Shown here one piece after another: positions 38,021 through 50,201 of a stretch of 64,000 nt of DNA (within the stretch, counting starts at the first letter, position 1; each line of letters begins with the position of its first letter). The stretch is from Lunularia cruciata (Eukaryota > Streptophyta > Marchantiopsida > Lunulariales > Lunulariaceae). The notes beneath the pieces were generated by a model. The model did no database searches. It saw nothing but the letters and a program-made list of their open reading frames with translations, and had not been told where the DNA came from. The translations under genes and the position numbers were made by a program. Location of the stretch: positions 44,268,001-44,332,000 of the forward strand of contig OX419760.1 in the NCBI GenBank assembly GCA_948567375.1. The letters run 5' to 3'.

Positions 38021-39170
38021 CTATCGATCAGAATAGATGTAGAATTCAAATGTGATCACTACCTGTTCAATGTGAGGTAAGAACTTCCCGTTGAGAGTCA
38101 CAACCACTCGATCTTCACCTTCTGTACCCTTCTGTTTCTCAACTGTACAGTAGAATCCAATTCCGGACATGCTGTACAGACAAGATCAAATTCGACATGA
38201 ATTGATATAACATTCCTTTTCCTTAGCATTTGCACGAAGTGATGGATACGGGACATGGATAACTCTTCTTTTAGCTTTTAGCAGCTAGTCAAAGCTAAAA
38301 GCACAACACTTACATCCCATCTCCGAGCTCCTCGTTTATAATGTCCTTGATGCTCTCACCATAGTGCATAATCGCTTCATATAACCTGTCATAATTAGAC
38401 AAACAACTTAGTTGCTACGAGGATCAAAATGACAGGAACAGTTGATTCATTGCTCCTGAAGTTGGTCTCGGTGCTCAGGTAACGTAGAGGGTGCTTGTGT
38501 AATTCCCTGACAAAGAAAAAGTGATTAGCGATTGAGCGTGTAACATTACCTCAAGCAGGCAGTACTATACAGAGGAGGAACGAAGACTTCCTTCCATGCA
38601 CCATTGTATTTAGTGTATATTGTAGAGGAAAACTGCAGAAATGATTGGATTGGTTTCATACAAGATGGATGACAAGATTTAGATTCCCTACAACCCTCTC
38701 CTTGTGATTATTCAAGGCAGAGCCTGGTGAAAGCTATGTAACTTTGCTTCGTACACATATCCGTGAATATCCAGGATCTTTTGAGAGTTCTCTTAGATCC
38801 TGGAAACATGTCTTGCGAAACCTTCAGAGAGTTGTGCCCCATGGTGAGACATGAGTAACAGGAGGGAGACGTAGTGAGAGCTAAAAGGGGATTCTCACCT
38901 GTAGATAGTGGGGTCCTGCCTGATGGTAGGGTCAAATGAACGTCGTGGTATTTCTTGCATTTGCTCAAGCATCTTATCCGTAAGTTGTGGGACGACCGAT
39001 TTCAGGGCTTCGACAGCTGATGGCTTGAGTTGAGCTTGTCGATGGAACAATTGGGCTACATATGCATTTGTTAAACCGGTGGCCTGGCTAATTTCACCAA
39101 AAGTCTTGCCCGATTGTTTTTTCGCCTGAAGCAGCTCCAAGACCAAATTCGCCTTCGCCTCAAGCGCCAT
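38021..39170 (-). CDS. CYN: Cyanate hydratase (cyanase), 3 exons
   Basis: Minus-strand exons 39170-38899, 38385-38314 and 38171-38021 join in phase to give 164 residues, close to the usual cyanase length. Cyanase converts cyanate and bicarbonate to ammonia and CO2 in the cytosol and acts as a decamer. Residues 1-75 form the helical DNA-binding-like N-terminal domain ([20 protein letters not shown]). The catalytic triad is intact: Arg91 (PTIYR), Glu94 ([11 protein letters not shown]) and Ser117 (GDGIMSGIGFY), with the same 3- and 23-residue spacing as R96, E99 and S122 of the bacterial enzyme. The ATG at 39170 was chosen because homology begins there, in a GCCATTGTT-type plus-strand context (good Kozak on the minus strand). 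After the conserved GKFLPHIEQ the frame runs 13 more residues to TAG. Alternatively CAG/GTAGTG at that point is a donor to an undetected short exon. A 10-bp inverted repeat (38269-38278, 38291-38300) lies in the second intron. Confidence 0.92.
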
Positions 39171-39844
39171 TGTTCCCCAACTAGATTCGCCTGTCAGCTC
39201 AAACTGAATCAATTCACAAACTCTAGAACAAATTAACTGTCGCTCGAACCATATGCTTCGACAAAGACCGTCAAACAGTGCTAACTTCAAGGCCACCGCA
39301 GCCACCAGTTGTACAATCCACTGTACTCAAACCAGAGTTTCCTGATCGCCAAACCAAATCTCTCGTCGAGTACCGGACACACACATGAGAGCACATCGAG
39401 TCTTCTTTTCTGCATGTAAGATCTGTGAACAAAGTCCAAAGAGGACCTGCATCTGTCCAAAAACATTTACACCTGAGCCATTCGGAGCCCACCATGTATC
39501 TGTACATGTAACTCTTCGAGATACGGCGAGCTTATGAATCTCAGCCATCAGTTATCTCGAAAATTTGTTGACAAGTGCTAGATATTGATTGCTACAGTAC
39601 ACTAAATTGTCAGCTCTTGGCTCTTAGGACTGATTTAGAGTGTAAAATCTTGAGGAGGTGAAGGTGCTAGAGCTTATGCTAATCCATTTCCAAACAACCT
39701 GGTTGGCTTTATGAATAACGGGTATGAAGAGTACTTCTTCGTTGATTCTCGATGAAATACTTACAAGACCTCTTAATTATATCACTCTATAAACTATCCA
39801 TTTAGGAAGTATTAGAAGTGCGTAAACGAAAGGCGACCTACAAA
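39171..39844. other. Cyanase upstream region
   Basis: Promoter side of the cyanase gene. In-frame codons continue upstream of the chosen ATG to about 39305 but show no homology. No other gene recognised. Confidence 0.4.
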
Positions 39845-40165
39845 GGATTAGACCCATTGAGAAGATCCATAAATCGTACAAGGATTAAACAAAAAAGGTA
39901 AAATGGGGCTTAACCCAATAGTGTTGTGTGAGAAATCTATCCTACTAGGATAATTGAGCTATATAAATCATGTGGTTTACATACTATTGGAGTTGGACTA
40001 TCCGAAGAAATATTACCTGATGTGATTGCAATAACACGTCGATATGCACTAACACTCACAAACGAATTATGAAAATGCAAATGAGTGAACCAAACCTAGA
40101 CGTAACCTTATTCCCATCGTTATAATAGTTTGTACTAGTCGATATGCACTAAGAGAAGTAAAAGT
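39845..40165 (-). mobile_element. Internally deleted LINE 3' fragment, reverse orientation
   Basis: On the minus strand, a piece matching the zinc-finger-coding region of LINE copy B (AGGTTTGGTTCACTCATTTG, near 40100) is joined to the 3' end (CACATCAGGTAATATTTCTT, then TTGGGTTAAGCCCCATTTTA, near 39905-40025). The tail block ending in GTAGGTCGCCTTTCG lies at about 39825-39850. The order is collinear with copy B but several hundred bases between the two pieces are missing. Confidence 0.6.
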
Positions 40166-41725
40166 TAACCTTCTTGGCCGAATAAAAGAGAATATTAGTA
40201 TTGGATCCTTTACTTTTACATTCTAAGTTACTAAAGTAGTAAGTTTTAGCTTTATAATTTTTTTACTTTATTCCTACATATAATAAGAGTATGTGCTCTA
40301 TTTTAATCTATGTAGTATCATTCTGCATGTCAACTTCTTTAATTTTCACTTACAATTTTTTAATATGAATCCAAGATGAGAATTTTAAACTTCTTTTATG
40401 ATATTATATTATTGCATTGGATATTTTACTTTAATTTTCATATTTTCTTAAACTTCCCCTACTGTCTTTTGGTGGCTTGTTTGGGTTATTCTTTGTTTCA
40501 AAATTTTCTTGAGCTTGGTAGTGGACTATTTCCATTTTTTTGGTCCTATTTCTAATATCAAAAGAATAACTGATAGTAATGATTTCTAAAAGTATAATCC
40601 TAAAGTAATGTTTCCCAGTGTTAACTAATTTGAAAAAGTAGGTAATTTGCTCGATTGGGTAGCATTACTCACTGTAGAGTTAAGTGGCTAAATTCCCCAC
40701 CCCACAAAAATAGCTTTACATACCATCATTAGTTAAGGGGGTGGAGAGTTTAGTCACTTAACTTCAAACCGAACACTTGATGCTGTTTGAAGTAGGTTGA
40801 AGTTTCTTTTTTCAACATGTCTTTGTAACTTGCAAGCGCATCACTTTACTCAGCAGTCTTGGGGCGATGTAAAGTGAGGGCGTGGCACGTATAGAAAGGA
40901 ATGATCAAGTCCAGCACATCTTTTTGGTGCCTGGACGCAGTACGAGTAGATCTGATGGGTCCACCCTGCTTGGATTGGTTGTAAATTGCCAAAAGTCTAC
41001 CATGTGAAAGACCACAAACCTCCTTACACCTACACAGTGAAAGGGAACTTCTTCTGTTTAGTCCATCGCTTTTGGTTCATTATATGGGGCTTGACATGTG
41101 TAGTTAACGGTGAGAGTTCCATAGTAATGAACGTAAACAATGTGTGTTGAGCACTTGCTGCTGAGAGAATAGAAGACCATGCTCCGTAGGAAACTGTGCA
41201 GTTTCCTATGCAGAAACAATTCTAAGATTGCGGTTCTCATAAGCGGAGTTATGAGCAGAAATTCACAGGAATCACATTCATGATAGATATTATCTGCAAA
41301 CTTGGGCCAAGTATGTCTCTTCGTCATAACCAAAGGTTTCAGGGAGTTTTATTTGTCAATGTCGTTGCCAGACTTGACTGGCATTTCGCGCAAACAGAGG
41401 ACACAAAAACCTGTCATTCTCCAGGCTCATGCTTCCATAACGTGTTCATATCATCGTGGTAAGACGGGCAAGAGCCTGCTGTAAGCTACTCAATTGGTAA
41501 CTAATAGAAGTTCTTCCGTATTCGCGGCATGCAATGTGCCAAGAGGGTTTTCCAGAGTTCTAGAAGCTGAAAAGGGCCTGGCATCAAAGAGGGGCCAAAG
41601 ACTACCAGCAACAGAAGAAGGAAGAAAAGAAGTGAAAGAGTTCTTTCTTAGCCCGAAAGAAAGATAAATCGTCTACTGCCAGTATAAATAATAGTCACAG
41701 TTCGAGATCACGATCTACTTCATCC
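40166..41725. other. Intergenic, AT-rich then genic composition
   Basis: No gene recognised. From about 40.8 kb composition is genic. A near-perfect 22-bp palindrome lies at 41187-41208 (TAGGAAACTG, TG, CAGTTTCCTA). A minus-strand frame at 41058-41333 has no recognised homology. Confidence 0.4.
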
Positions 41726-42858
41726 TTATGCTTTATGAAAATTGCCACGAGTGATGGGGTTCATCACGACGGGTGAACCGGCCTCTCTTGGCCAACCCGA
41801 GTCGAACTTTGCAATGGTCTCCTTCCCCCAGTTGGGGTCAGCATAGGTTGGCGAGACACCACCTGGAAAAATCATGGTACAAAACAGAGTACAGTCTGTG
41901 AGCCCTTGAGTCCAGCAAAACATCGATTGTAAGGAGGACGAGTCAGCTATAGTCCACACTCAGAGATCGTCCAGACTATGTTACAAAAGTTAATTTTTCT
42001 GCGTGCTCATGTAGAGCGTCTGAAGATAATGTCTAGCCATCCCGATTTGCAACACGATTCTTATAATCGTATTCAGAATCCAAGTGACGTGACTAAGTCG
42101 CAAGGGCCAATCAATCTCAAAGACGTATCACCGTGATTTGACCTGGAGGATGGATCCGAGTCGAGATACTGAGCGGAAAACTGTCAAGGCTGAGGTCGCA
42201 TACAGATCTCCCTTGAAAGAAGAAATTCACGATTGATCTACACTACCGGATACGTGACTGGAAGATGCTGAATCAAAAATCAGCAAAGATTACCTATGGC
42301 TAGTTCGCCTAGCGTTTCATTCAGCATCACGCTAAGTACGATTTCGAGCGAACCTAATAGGTGGACAAAGTCTAAAGTGGAACCAAATGTTGTGCTAGAA
42401 TTCCAGCCACCGTAAAGCATACATTATATTCACTCGCAGAAGCCAAATTCTCCATTCACTCGGTAAGGACAGGCAATGTCCTGCTCTAATTATCCCCTTC
42501 CCACTACAGCATAATCACTCCGATCTTCTGTGGTTAGCTACGCACAATCCAGTCCAATCCAGCACAATCCTCATAACCTAACCGTTTTCACACTGCAAAT
42601 CGATCCATCTAAACAGCAATAAACCCTAACCGACGTAACAGGGGGTTCCACATCCCACCACCCGACAACGACATCCACAGATTGACCACAATCTATTCTC
42701 AATTACATAAAAGAACTAGATAGCTGATAAAACTCACCTCCAAAGACCTTTCGGTTCCTAGCCAAATCCCAGAAGAGATAGGCAGGGACAAACGAAGCGA
42801 AAACCGCAGGAAGAATAACCTTCCCGAACGACACCATGGAACCAGTTCCCGCAGACAT
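41726..42858 (-). CDS. Small mitochondrial protein, probable complex I ESSS-type (NDUFB11-like) subunit
   Basis: Two minus-strand exons, 42858-42738 and 41862-41726, join at GGAG/GTGAGT and TTTTCCAG/GT to give 85 residues. Exon 1 starts MSAGTGSMVSFGKVIL and contains one membrane-spanning segment (about 12-30) followed by WDLARNRKVFGG. Exon 2 gives an aqueous tail with DPNWGKETIAKFDSGWPREA and SPVVMNPITRGNF. The pattern of a short N-terminus, one membrane helix, then WP(R)..G(S/P)PVVMNPI.R.NF matches a small plant protein family annotated as the ESSS subunit of NADH dehydrogenase. I recall this from family knowledge and could not verify it. The ATG at 42858 (GCCATGTCT) is in a better context than the next in-frame ATG at 42837. 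An in-frame ATG at 42909 is also possible but adds sequence without obvious homology. Confidence 0.6.
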
Positions 42859-43389
42859 GGCGACGGCCAAATTCGTACGGAACAACAACGATAACAAAAT
42901 CCTCGACAACGCAGAAGAAACGGTCGAATTTCCTGATGAATCTATTTGTGTGTGCCTTGCCCCGAGAGCTCGTGTGAGTGTTAAAAGATCGATTCACATC
43001 TCCCGGCGCTTCTGGCGCTAGACAGTATTGGAGCTGGCCATGGGCTGCCGCGTAATCACCAGCCGGCCGGTTTAACGTCGGCGAATTTTCTCGGCATTGA
43101 ATAGCTACGCTTAGGTCCCAGAAAGCGGGTGAAGCTCTTCCGACTACAGTCTCCTCTCGTTATAATTATATAATAATACCGTAGGGACAAGAAATCATAT
43201 CCCTACATCGGATAGTTTATGCAAGGATAATGAGAAGCAAATAATTTTTCATTCTGTATAGTGTATGATATTCTTATTTTATTTCAATACTACATTACAG
43301 TGAATAATTATTAACTTAATAATAAACGGATATCATGAATTTTGTTGTTGTCTAGATATATAATGTTGTCACACGCTTTCTAGACACTG
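42859..43389. other. Upstream region of the ESSS-like gene and AT-rich transition
   Basis: 5' UTR and promoter side of the ESSS-like gene to about 43.15 kb, then an abrupt change to AT-rich repeat DNA. No separate gene recognised. Confidence 0.45.
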
Positions 43390-44905
43390 CACTTGCAGAG
43401 GATGTTCTCCACGTGGATGATCTTCCATTACTAGGAGATTTACATGTGGCATTTAGTATACTCTCTTCCAGTATTGTGAGTCTACCATCCTACCTCATCC
43501 ATACGGTTCCCTCCTCATCGTCCTTCCTATCACATTTGAGAGCATTTGATAGGAGGATTATGGGAGTCTTTGGTGATATTAGTGGACCAAGGACTTTTGA
43601 GTGTGTGATAGGGGATTTGGCAAGTAGACAAATGGCTCTGCCAATCTCATGTGGTGGGGTTGACTTGCTTTCTATAGAGGAGATGGCACTTATAGCATTT
43701 TTGGGTAGTTGGGCTCTATTGGCACCCTACTTTCCTCTTGTTTTGTGGTTGCTGATAGGCCGGTTTTGGAGACTTATGCGGCAGAGGTGGAGGGAGGAGC
43801 CTTTTCTCTCCAAGTGTTATTGCGCCAGACAAAAGATAGTCTATCCCTACGAGCACGAGAGGATTTTCTACCTTTTGCTTCACTATCGTCAGATTGGACT
43901 AGAGGTTTATAGTCTTCCTTGATGGAATGACAGTGTGAGCATACGCTACATTCTCTCTTAGTCAACTTGTCTATTCCTCAGGCTACTAGAGCACATCTTT
44001 GCTCTTGCTCTGGAAAGGTGCATGCTCTTGGATCCTAGTTGGACCATGCATTAGGGCATTCCAACTCACACCAACTACTTTCTCTATGGCAATGAGGTTT
44101 CGCCTAGGTTTGGTCCACCCATCTGCATCTTCATTACTCACTTGTGAGTGTGGTTCTACACTAGATGCAGTAGCAGTCCACATGACACGATGTCCTTTTG
44201 GAGGATAGAGGATAGCTACCCATGATGCCATTAGGGACATAGTGTTTGCTATGGCATGAGAGAGTGGATACTTGGCTTGGAGGGAGTATTCATATGCTTT
44301 GCAGATGACACTTGTCAGGGTAGACTTATACTTGGTCTGAGATGATCAGGTGACAGTAGTGGATGTCGTGGTTACGGACCCTAAGTGGAATACAGTTTTG
44401 GAGGGAGTGATTACCCATCCCCCTGGATGGGTGGCGAGTGCAGCAGCAAGTCGCAAGGTCTCCAAGTATAGGGGCATGTAGCGAGGTCACCTCTTTGTTC
44501 CTCTAGCCTTGGAGTTGTATGGAGCGATGGACACGGCATTTGACACATTTTTCAAGGAGTGCATAAGAGCTTATCACGTTAGGCATCAGCAGTACCACTC
44601 TCACTCTCATACTTTATAGCATATTTTAGACAACATGTGTCCATTGCTCTACAAAGTGTAGTGGTTGGTGCAATCCATAGGAGAGCAATCACATTAGGTG
44701 ATGTTTCTTTGGATGCTCCAGTTTTGTGTATACCGTACGACTTGCATAGCTCGGATATCTTAGGTGTAGTAGGGCAGATTTCTCATATAGACTCTATTGG
44801 GGCTTAGCCCCATGTTACCTTTTTTGCCTCTCCCTTGTACGGCTTGATGGGGTCTTCCCATCCTTTGTTTTTCCTATGCAGTCACCTTTCCTGTTACGGG
44901 TATGA
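43390..44905 (+). mobile_element. 5'-truncated LINE copy B, decayed ORF2 C-terminus
   Basis: This is the longest LINE copy in the window. The frame at about 43413-43705 encodes a reverse-transcriptase C-terminal/thumb-like region (FLSHLRAFDRRIMGVFGDI, ALPISCGGVDLLSIEEMALI). A frameshift near 43710-43740 moves the reading to a second frame (VVADRPVLETYAAEVEGG). Further on, 44095-44210 encodes a zinc-finger-like block CECGSTLDAVAVHMTRCPFG with C-x-C, H and C in place, then RIATHDAIRDIVFAM with stops. The 3' end has TTGGGGCTTAGCCCCATGTT at about 44798-44817, a T-run, CTCTCCCTTGTACGGCTTG and a terminal block ending near 44900. Non-functional. The element class is inferred from the zf-RVT-like finger and RT remnant. 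Confidence 0.72.
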
Positions 44906-47900
44906 CATATCACACCTAACCAAGGATTGGAGAGGAATATATTAGATCTTGGATCCACTATTATCTTTTCTTTGAAAGATAGAGTCTAATTTTGTATGTC
45001 CTTTTCTTTCTATCTCTTCCTTATCTCATTCACTATTCAATATAAAATTACCAATATGAAGATATAACTTACTTAACCTTCAGGTTACTTTTTCACTTTG
45101 CATTCTAGTTCTCTTTATGACTATATAGAACTCTTACTTTATTCAATGAACTAATCTTGCAATGAATTCATCAAAATTTGAATTTTTACTAAAAGATTAC
45201 AGCAGATGTCAAAAAATACTTTTTTCTTTAGGCCAATTTAAATTTTTTTATAATTTTATTACCATTGGTTAGTTTCTGTGATTTAACACATAATCAGTAT
45301 TGTTATGAGAAGATGGGATATACGGGATGTATCTTGTAGAATGTCCAAAAGTAAGACTTATAAGACAGATTAAGAGCTCTAGCACTAAACTTCCTTCTCA
45401 AATTGAGCAATATTGACTTCCAAGGATACTCGTTAGTGCAAGTAAGGACAATTTGTTTTTACATAATCAACTTTTCTTCATAAGTGCTTTGCTTGACATA
45501 ATATGAGATAGAAATACTAACATGATTAAGATGAAATAAAAAGCAACAATGATGTTTTTAATAGATAAAGTTTGCCCTAGTTTTGAGATTATTATAGCAT
45601 AGATTTATGGCATATACAACTAAAATAGAACATAGTAGGTGATGATTTTGGTTCACGATTGCAATGAGGTGGACTTTATCCTTATATTCACCATCTAAAA
45701 CATAAAAACCCAAGATTTTCTCTATTTTGGATTGCAAGTGGTGATAATGTCATATATAACCAAAACTATTTTATTTAGCCTTGGTGACATAAGTTCAACT
45801 TTATATGGATCCTTAAGATGAATGATATAACTCTACAGCCATGTTGAGTTAGAAGGTAATAATCATATTGAGGAGGTTTTTCTAACAGGCTACATAATCC
45901 AAAGAAGGTGCTACTAATATAAAGATATAATACAAAGTCATGCTCTAGGCTCTAGGATCATGCTCTAATCATTTAGGATAGCGTTGTACTAGTGGTTAAC
46001 ACTAGAGTAATAGAAGCAATTAATGTGTACTTATTGAGTTCCAAAGTAAATAGTGATCCTTCTAAGTTCAATGTGGAATGTTTATTTAAAATGGTTGAAT
46101 AAAGCACACTTAAGAAAATAACATACAACCTCCAAATGTGGATTAATTCATTACACATGTCGCTCAATTATCTAAGGCAAAAATGTATATTCCTCTTATG
46201 CCTTTTTTTCTTTAATTAGATCCAAGGTAATATATGATTTATTTCTGTACGTCATATGCACATATATGTAATGTCTGATTTTAGAAAACTTCATTAACAC
46301 AATCCTTGAACCTGAACTTGGACATTGATCATTGCATTGGTATCTATTTGTCTTTGCAAAGAAATATCTATAGCATAAAAGAAATTTTTTTTTTTAGATG
46401 GCATATTCTTGAATGGATATTGTATTATTAATATTTCTTTATCTTTGTATATAATCCAAAATAGACATCATCTATATGATATTGTGATATGGAAGAAGCA
46501 ATGTACCATTTTATATGAGCATATATAGGTTTTATTGATAATATTATCTTATATTCTACTAATTTTTATGTCTTGTTTGCTATTTTCAAGTGATCAATTT
46601 CAAATCATTTGTGAAATATGGAGGTTGATATAGTTTAATATCAATGTTAACTAATATATATACTTATGAAGGACCTTGAAAATTAATAATAAGTACATAT
46701 ATATTTATAAAGTGCAAACTCCAACTTTCTTGCAATTGTTATCACTATGAGGCATTTAATTAGCAAAACAAAAAACTGTTAGTTATTCTTCTTAGCAAAA
46801 ATTTGAAAGAATGGATGTAAAGGTCTAAACCTTGTAATTGAGAGTTTGGATATCAATATACCTCTTTTTATGAATACATCTGTACTCCTTCTTGGTCAAA
46901 TACATATTAACATAACTTGAAAATAAATATTACTAATCTCTCATGTGCAAAATGTAAAACATCGATATGGAGCTAAGGGCATAAATGTCTAGTTTTATTT
47001 GAGTTTGGATTTGTATATAGGGTCTAGACTTGAGTATAATTCACCTCTCTCCAAGCAAACATAATATAATTTGAGAAAGATATATATCTTGTTTGCTTCT
47101 TGGAGCTTTGAATTTGGCACTATCAATATACAAACCTACTGAGTTGAGTTCCAGAGTCTATGTACTCACAAAAGCCTAAATAACCTAAAAAGTGGTTTAT
47201 ATAATCGCATGATTAGAATTTAAACCTCTTTTACAATGTCAAAAGAAGATTTGGACAACCTGTTGCATAATATTAGGATCAAAACCTCTTTAACACTATC
47301 AAATAAACGATTTTGACTTTATAAAGCTTTTATTCAACCCATGAAATGATTATCTAGATCTTGGTAATGGGAAGAAAGTATCAAAATAGACGTCTAGACT
47401 TCTATAATGAGGGACTGTGAAAGTACTAAGATCTAGACCAGTAAATGATGTGCCAAACCTTTCATCAAGGGTCTAAAGCTTGAAAGTACAAGTACAAACT
47501 TTGAGATTAGAGCATGAGGTTTGGACTTATCTCCATCATGAGTCCAAACCTTGGATCTTTGTTTTAAACCTAATCTTTATAAATTGTACTAAAAATAAGA
47601 TTTTGAACTTATATAATGGGTAAATTATAGAAAAGAAAAATAAAAAAATCTTTTTCAAAATGATCTCTTACATTATATTTCTTTTACTAATATCTACTCA
47701 ATGCTCTTTGAAAAATGCCATATTGCACCTTAATACCTTTTATACATGCAAATAAAAGTTTTTAAGATGTGTATCCAGATTTAAATAATTCTCATTTTTA
47801 GGTATTATTAATAGTTCAAGAATTTAAAAAAATTATACAACAAGAACAAGAAGACTTATAACCTTTTACAAAATTTGAATAATTGCAAAATATATAGCAC

Positions 47901-48927
47901 CTTCTTGCTACTTTTCATAGGTGCTAATCAAAAAAATTCAACTATGCATGTCTAAGATTTATAATTATGTATGTATCATTAATAACTCTACAATTGGAAA
48001 ATTTATACAGTAAGAATAAGAAAATTTATAAACATTTAAAAGTTTGAATAATTACAAAATATGTTGCACATTCTTGCTGCTTATTGTAAATGCCAATCAA
48101 AAAAATTTTAAGATGCAGGTCCAAGATTTCTTATTGTGTATGAATTAATATTAGTTCTAGAATGAATAATTATATAGTAAGAAAAATAAGATTTATAACC
48201 TTTTACAAGTGCTAGTTGAAATATTTAAGGGTACATATATAAAATATTTGGTTTTGTAATACACTTGGTCTTAGAATTTGAATATTACAAAATAATTACA
48301 AGAGAATTTATAATAATCTGTGGTTAGTCAAAACCAACCAATGTTAAAGTTCTTATCTAGTGAAATATATTAACTGCAAGAAAAAAGCTTCTTTGTGAAG
48401 TATTTGACTAGTAACTAGTTGGTAACAAGTTAGATTGATGAAGACTTTAATGATCATAATGACTCTTAGATGAGATAATTATAGATTAACTTTTTTTTTT
48501 AATTTGTTATCTAAGTGTATTAGTGTATTTATCTTATATGAAAATTCATCAACCTTTATGGGAGATTTTATATATATGAAGAATGGAGGGTTGCAATTAA
48601 AGCTATCTTACTAGAGAAGTCTCAATATGCACCAATTTACATCAAATAGAAATTTAATATTCTTTGTTTGCTAATTCAAAAAAAATAAATTAGGTACATG
48701 GACTAAATATTACTTACCTTTAAAACAAGATTATCACTATAGTAAGTCTCCTATAGTAAGAACCTCAAATTCAAATTTGAGGAGGATGATCATGTACTAT
48801 ATACTAGTTACTTTTAAAACAAGATTTTCACATACTATAGTAAGTCCTATAGTAACAGTGCAAGTACCCCTTGGAAACGATAGACAGGAATATAGAGATG
48901 ACGGACTGGGATGACAAGCAAGGATAG
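44906..48927. other. AT-rich intergenic DNA
   Basis: No gene recognised. Isolated short peptides near 46.3 kb faintly recall copia polyproteins but are too weak to call. Confidence 0.4.
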
Positions 48928-49289
48928 AAGGCCACTTCACATGGCTCAATGATGTACGTCAGTTTTGCCATCCGTAAGCCCTTAAAACATTGACGAAAAG
49001 AGTATCTTTATGTGTCCATGGGAGGGCACAGGTCCGACAGTTAACTTGGACGTCCATCAACGTCATAGCTATACTTGCACTGGCAGGTTACTTTGGATTA
49101 TTGACTCGCGCTAACGGGTAACCAACTCTCAAACTAGGGTATGTAAAATAAAGAGTCGGTGCTTTACAAATATCGATATTTTTTGATTTTCACATTTTTT
49201 AAAATTTTTAGTCCTCTCTCACATATTCAAGAAAGATTTTTATGATCTCATGTTTAGTCTGAAAATTTCATAGAATTAGCTACATTGTT
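48928..49289 (+). repeat. Direct repeat R, copy 1
   Basis: Begins AAGGCCACTTCACATGGCTC and ends with a CATAGAATTAGCTACATTGTT-like stretch. It is repeated at 49800-50201 with substitutions and small indels. The two copies flank about 510 bp, like short LTRs, although no PBS or PPT was identified. Confidence 0.6.
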
Positions 49290-49465
49290 GAAGCGAGAAG
49301 CCATGTTGTTACATATGCATTTCAATTTCAAAGGTCAGATATCAAAAATTTCATGGAATTAGCCACATTATTGAGAGGAGAAATCACATTGTTACATATG
49401 CATCCAATCTCAAAGGTTAGATAATAAAATTGTTACATATGCATCCAATCTTGAAGGTTAGATAT
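49262..49465 (+). repeat. Tandem repeat, about 83-bp unit, 2.5 copies
   Basis: Units at about 49262-49345, 49346-49426 and a partial 49427-49465 share AATTAGC(C/T)ACATT, TGTTACATATGCAT and AAAGGT(C/T)AGATA. The target site of the left gypsy element is another copy of the first half of this unit. Confidence 0.65.
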
Positions 49466-49800
49466 CAAAATCGAAGATGTATTTTCTTGGAAAGACTAAA
49501 GACTCGGTCTCACAGAGAATGGAAGTCGGAAGGCTCATTCTTGAGAAAACTTAAACCTGACGTAGAACGTTTTGACTGTTCTATTGCTAGTGGTATCACC
49601 CGACCTAGAAAATTCCCGGTTTGAAAAAGCTCAAACGGAGCTAGAACTGCCTGATGTATAGGCTTTGGGAGAGGGTCTAAATGTCAGGTAGACCCGACAT
49701 GCATATGAGTTCCATTAGCGCTCCGTCAAAATCATGGTTACCGGACTTTGTCTTTTAGTGGGCCGCTGGAGCATGAGAGAGCCATGTGAATCGGGTAAGA
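49427..49800 (+). repeat. Repeat family core, copy 1 (second copy at 61281-61640)
   Basis: Matches 61281-61640 in the same orientation, including CTCAAACGGAGCTAGA, GTATAGGCTTTGG, ACTTTGTCTTTTAGTG and AGAGCCATGTGAAT. No coding capacity recognised. Confidence 0.65.
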
Positions 49801-50201
49801 AGGCCACTTCACATGGCTCAGTGATATCCAGCAGTTTTGATGTTTGTTAGCCTTTTAAACATTCACGTAAAGAGTATCTTTTGGTGTCCATGGGAGAGCA
49901 TAGGTCCAACAATTAACTTGGACGTATGTCACACACATAAGTATACCGGCAATGACATGTCACTTTGGATTATTGATTGGTGCTAACATGTAACCAGTTT
50001 TCCAACTAGGGTGTGATAAGTAAGGAGTTCGGGACTTGCAAATATCAATATATTTTGACTCTCACACTCATTTTGAACAGAAAGGGGCTCATTGAGTTTG
50101 CTTTCAATCCTCTTTCACATATTCAAGATGGATTTTTGTGATCTCATGTTTTTTTTTAATGGAGTCCAAAACAAAAATCTCATGGAGTTAGCCACATTGT
50201 T
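49800..50201 (+). repeat. Direct repeat R, copy 2
   Basis: Second copy of 48928-49289. It is interrupted on its right by the left gypsy element: the repeat ends in ...AGCCACATTGTT and the sequence resumes after the element at 55809. Confidence 0.6.

Noticed and set aside
39171-39305. Longer cyanase N-terminus
   Set aside because: In-frame codons upstream of the ATG at 39170 are open, but they lack homology, and the ATG at 39170 is in good context where cyanase similarity begins.
46280-46480. Faint copia-like polyprotein trace (FLNG-like)
   Set aside because: Only a few residues match in one frame, with no RT motifs or LTRs nearby.
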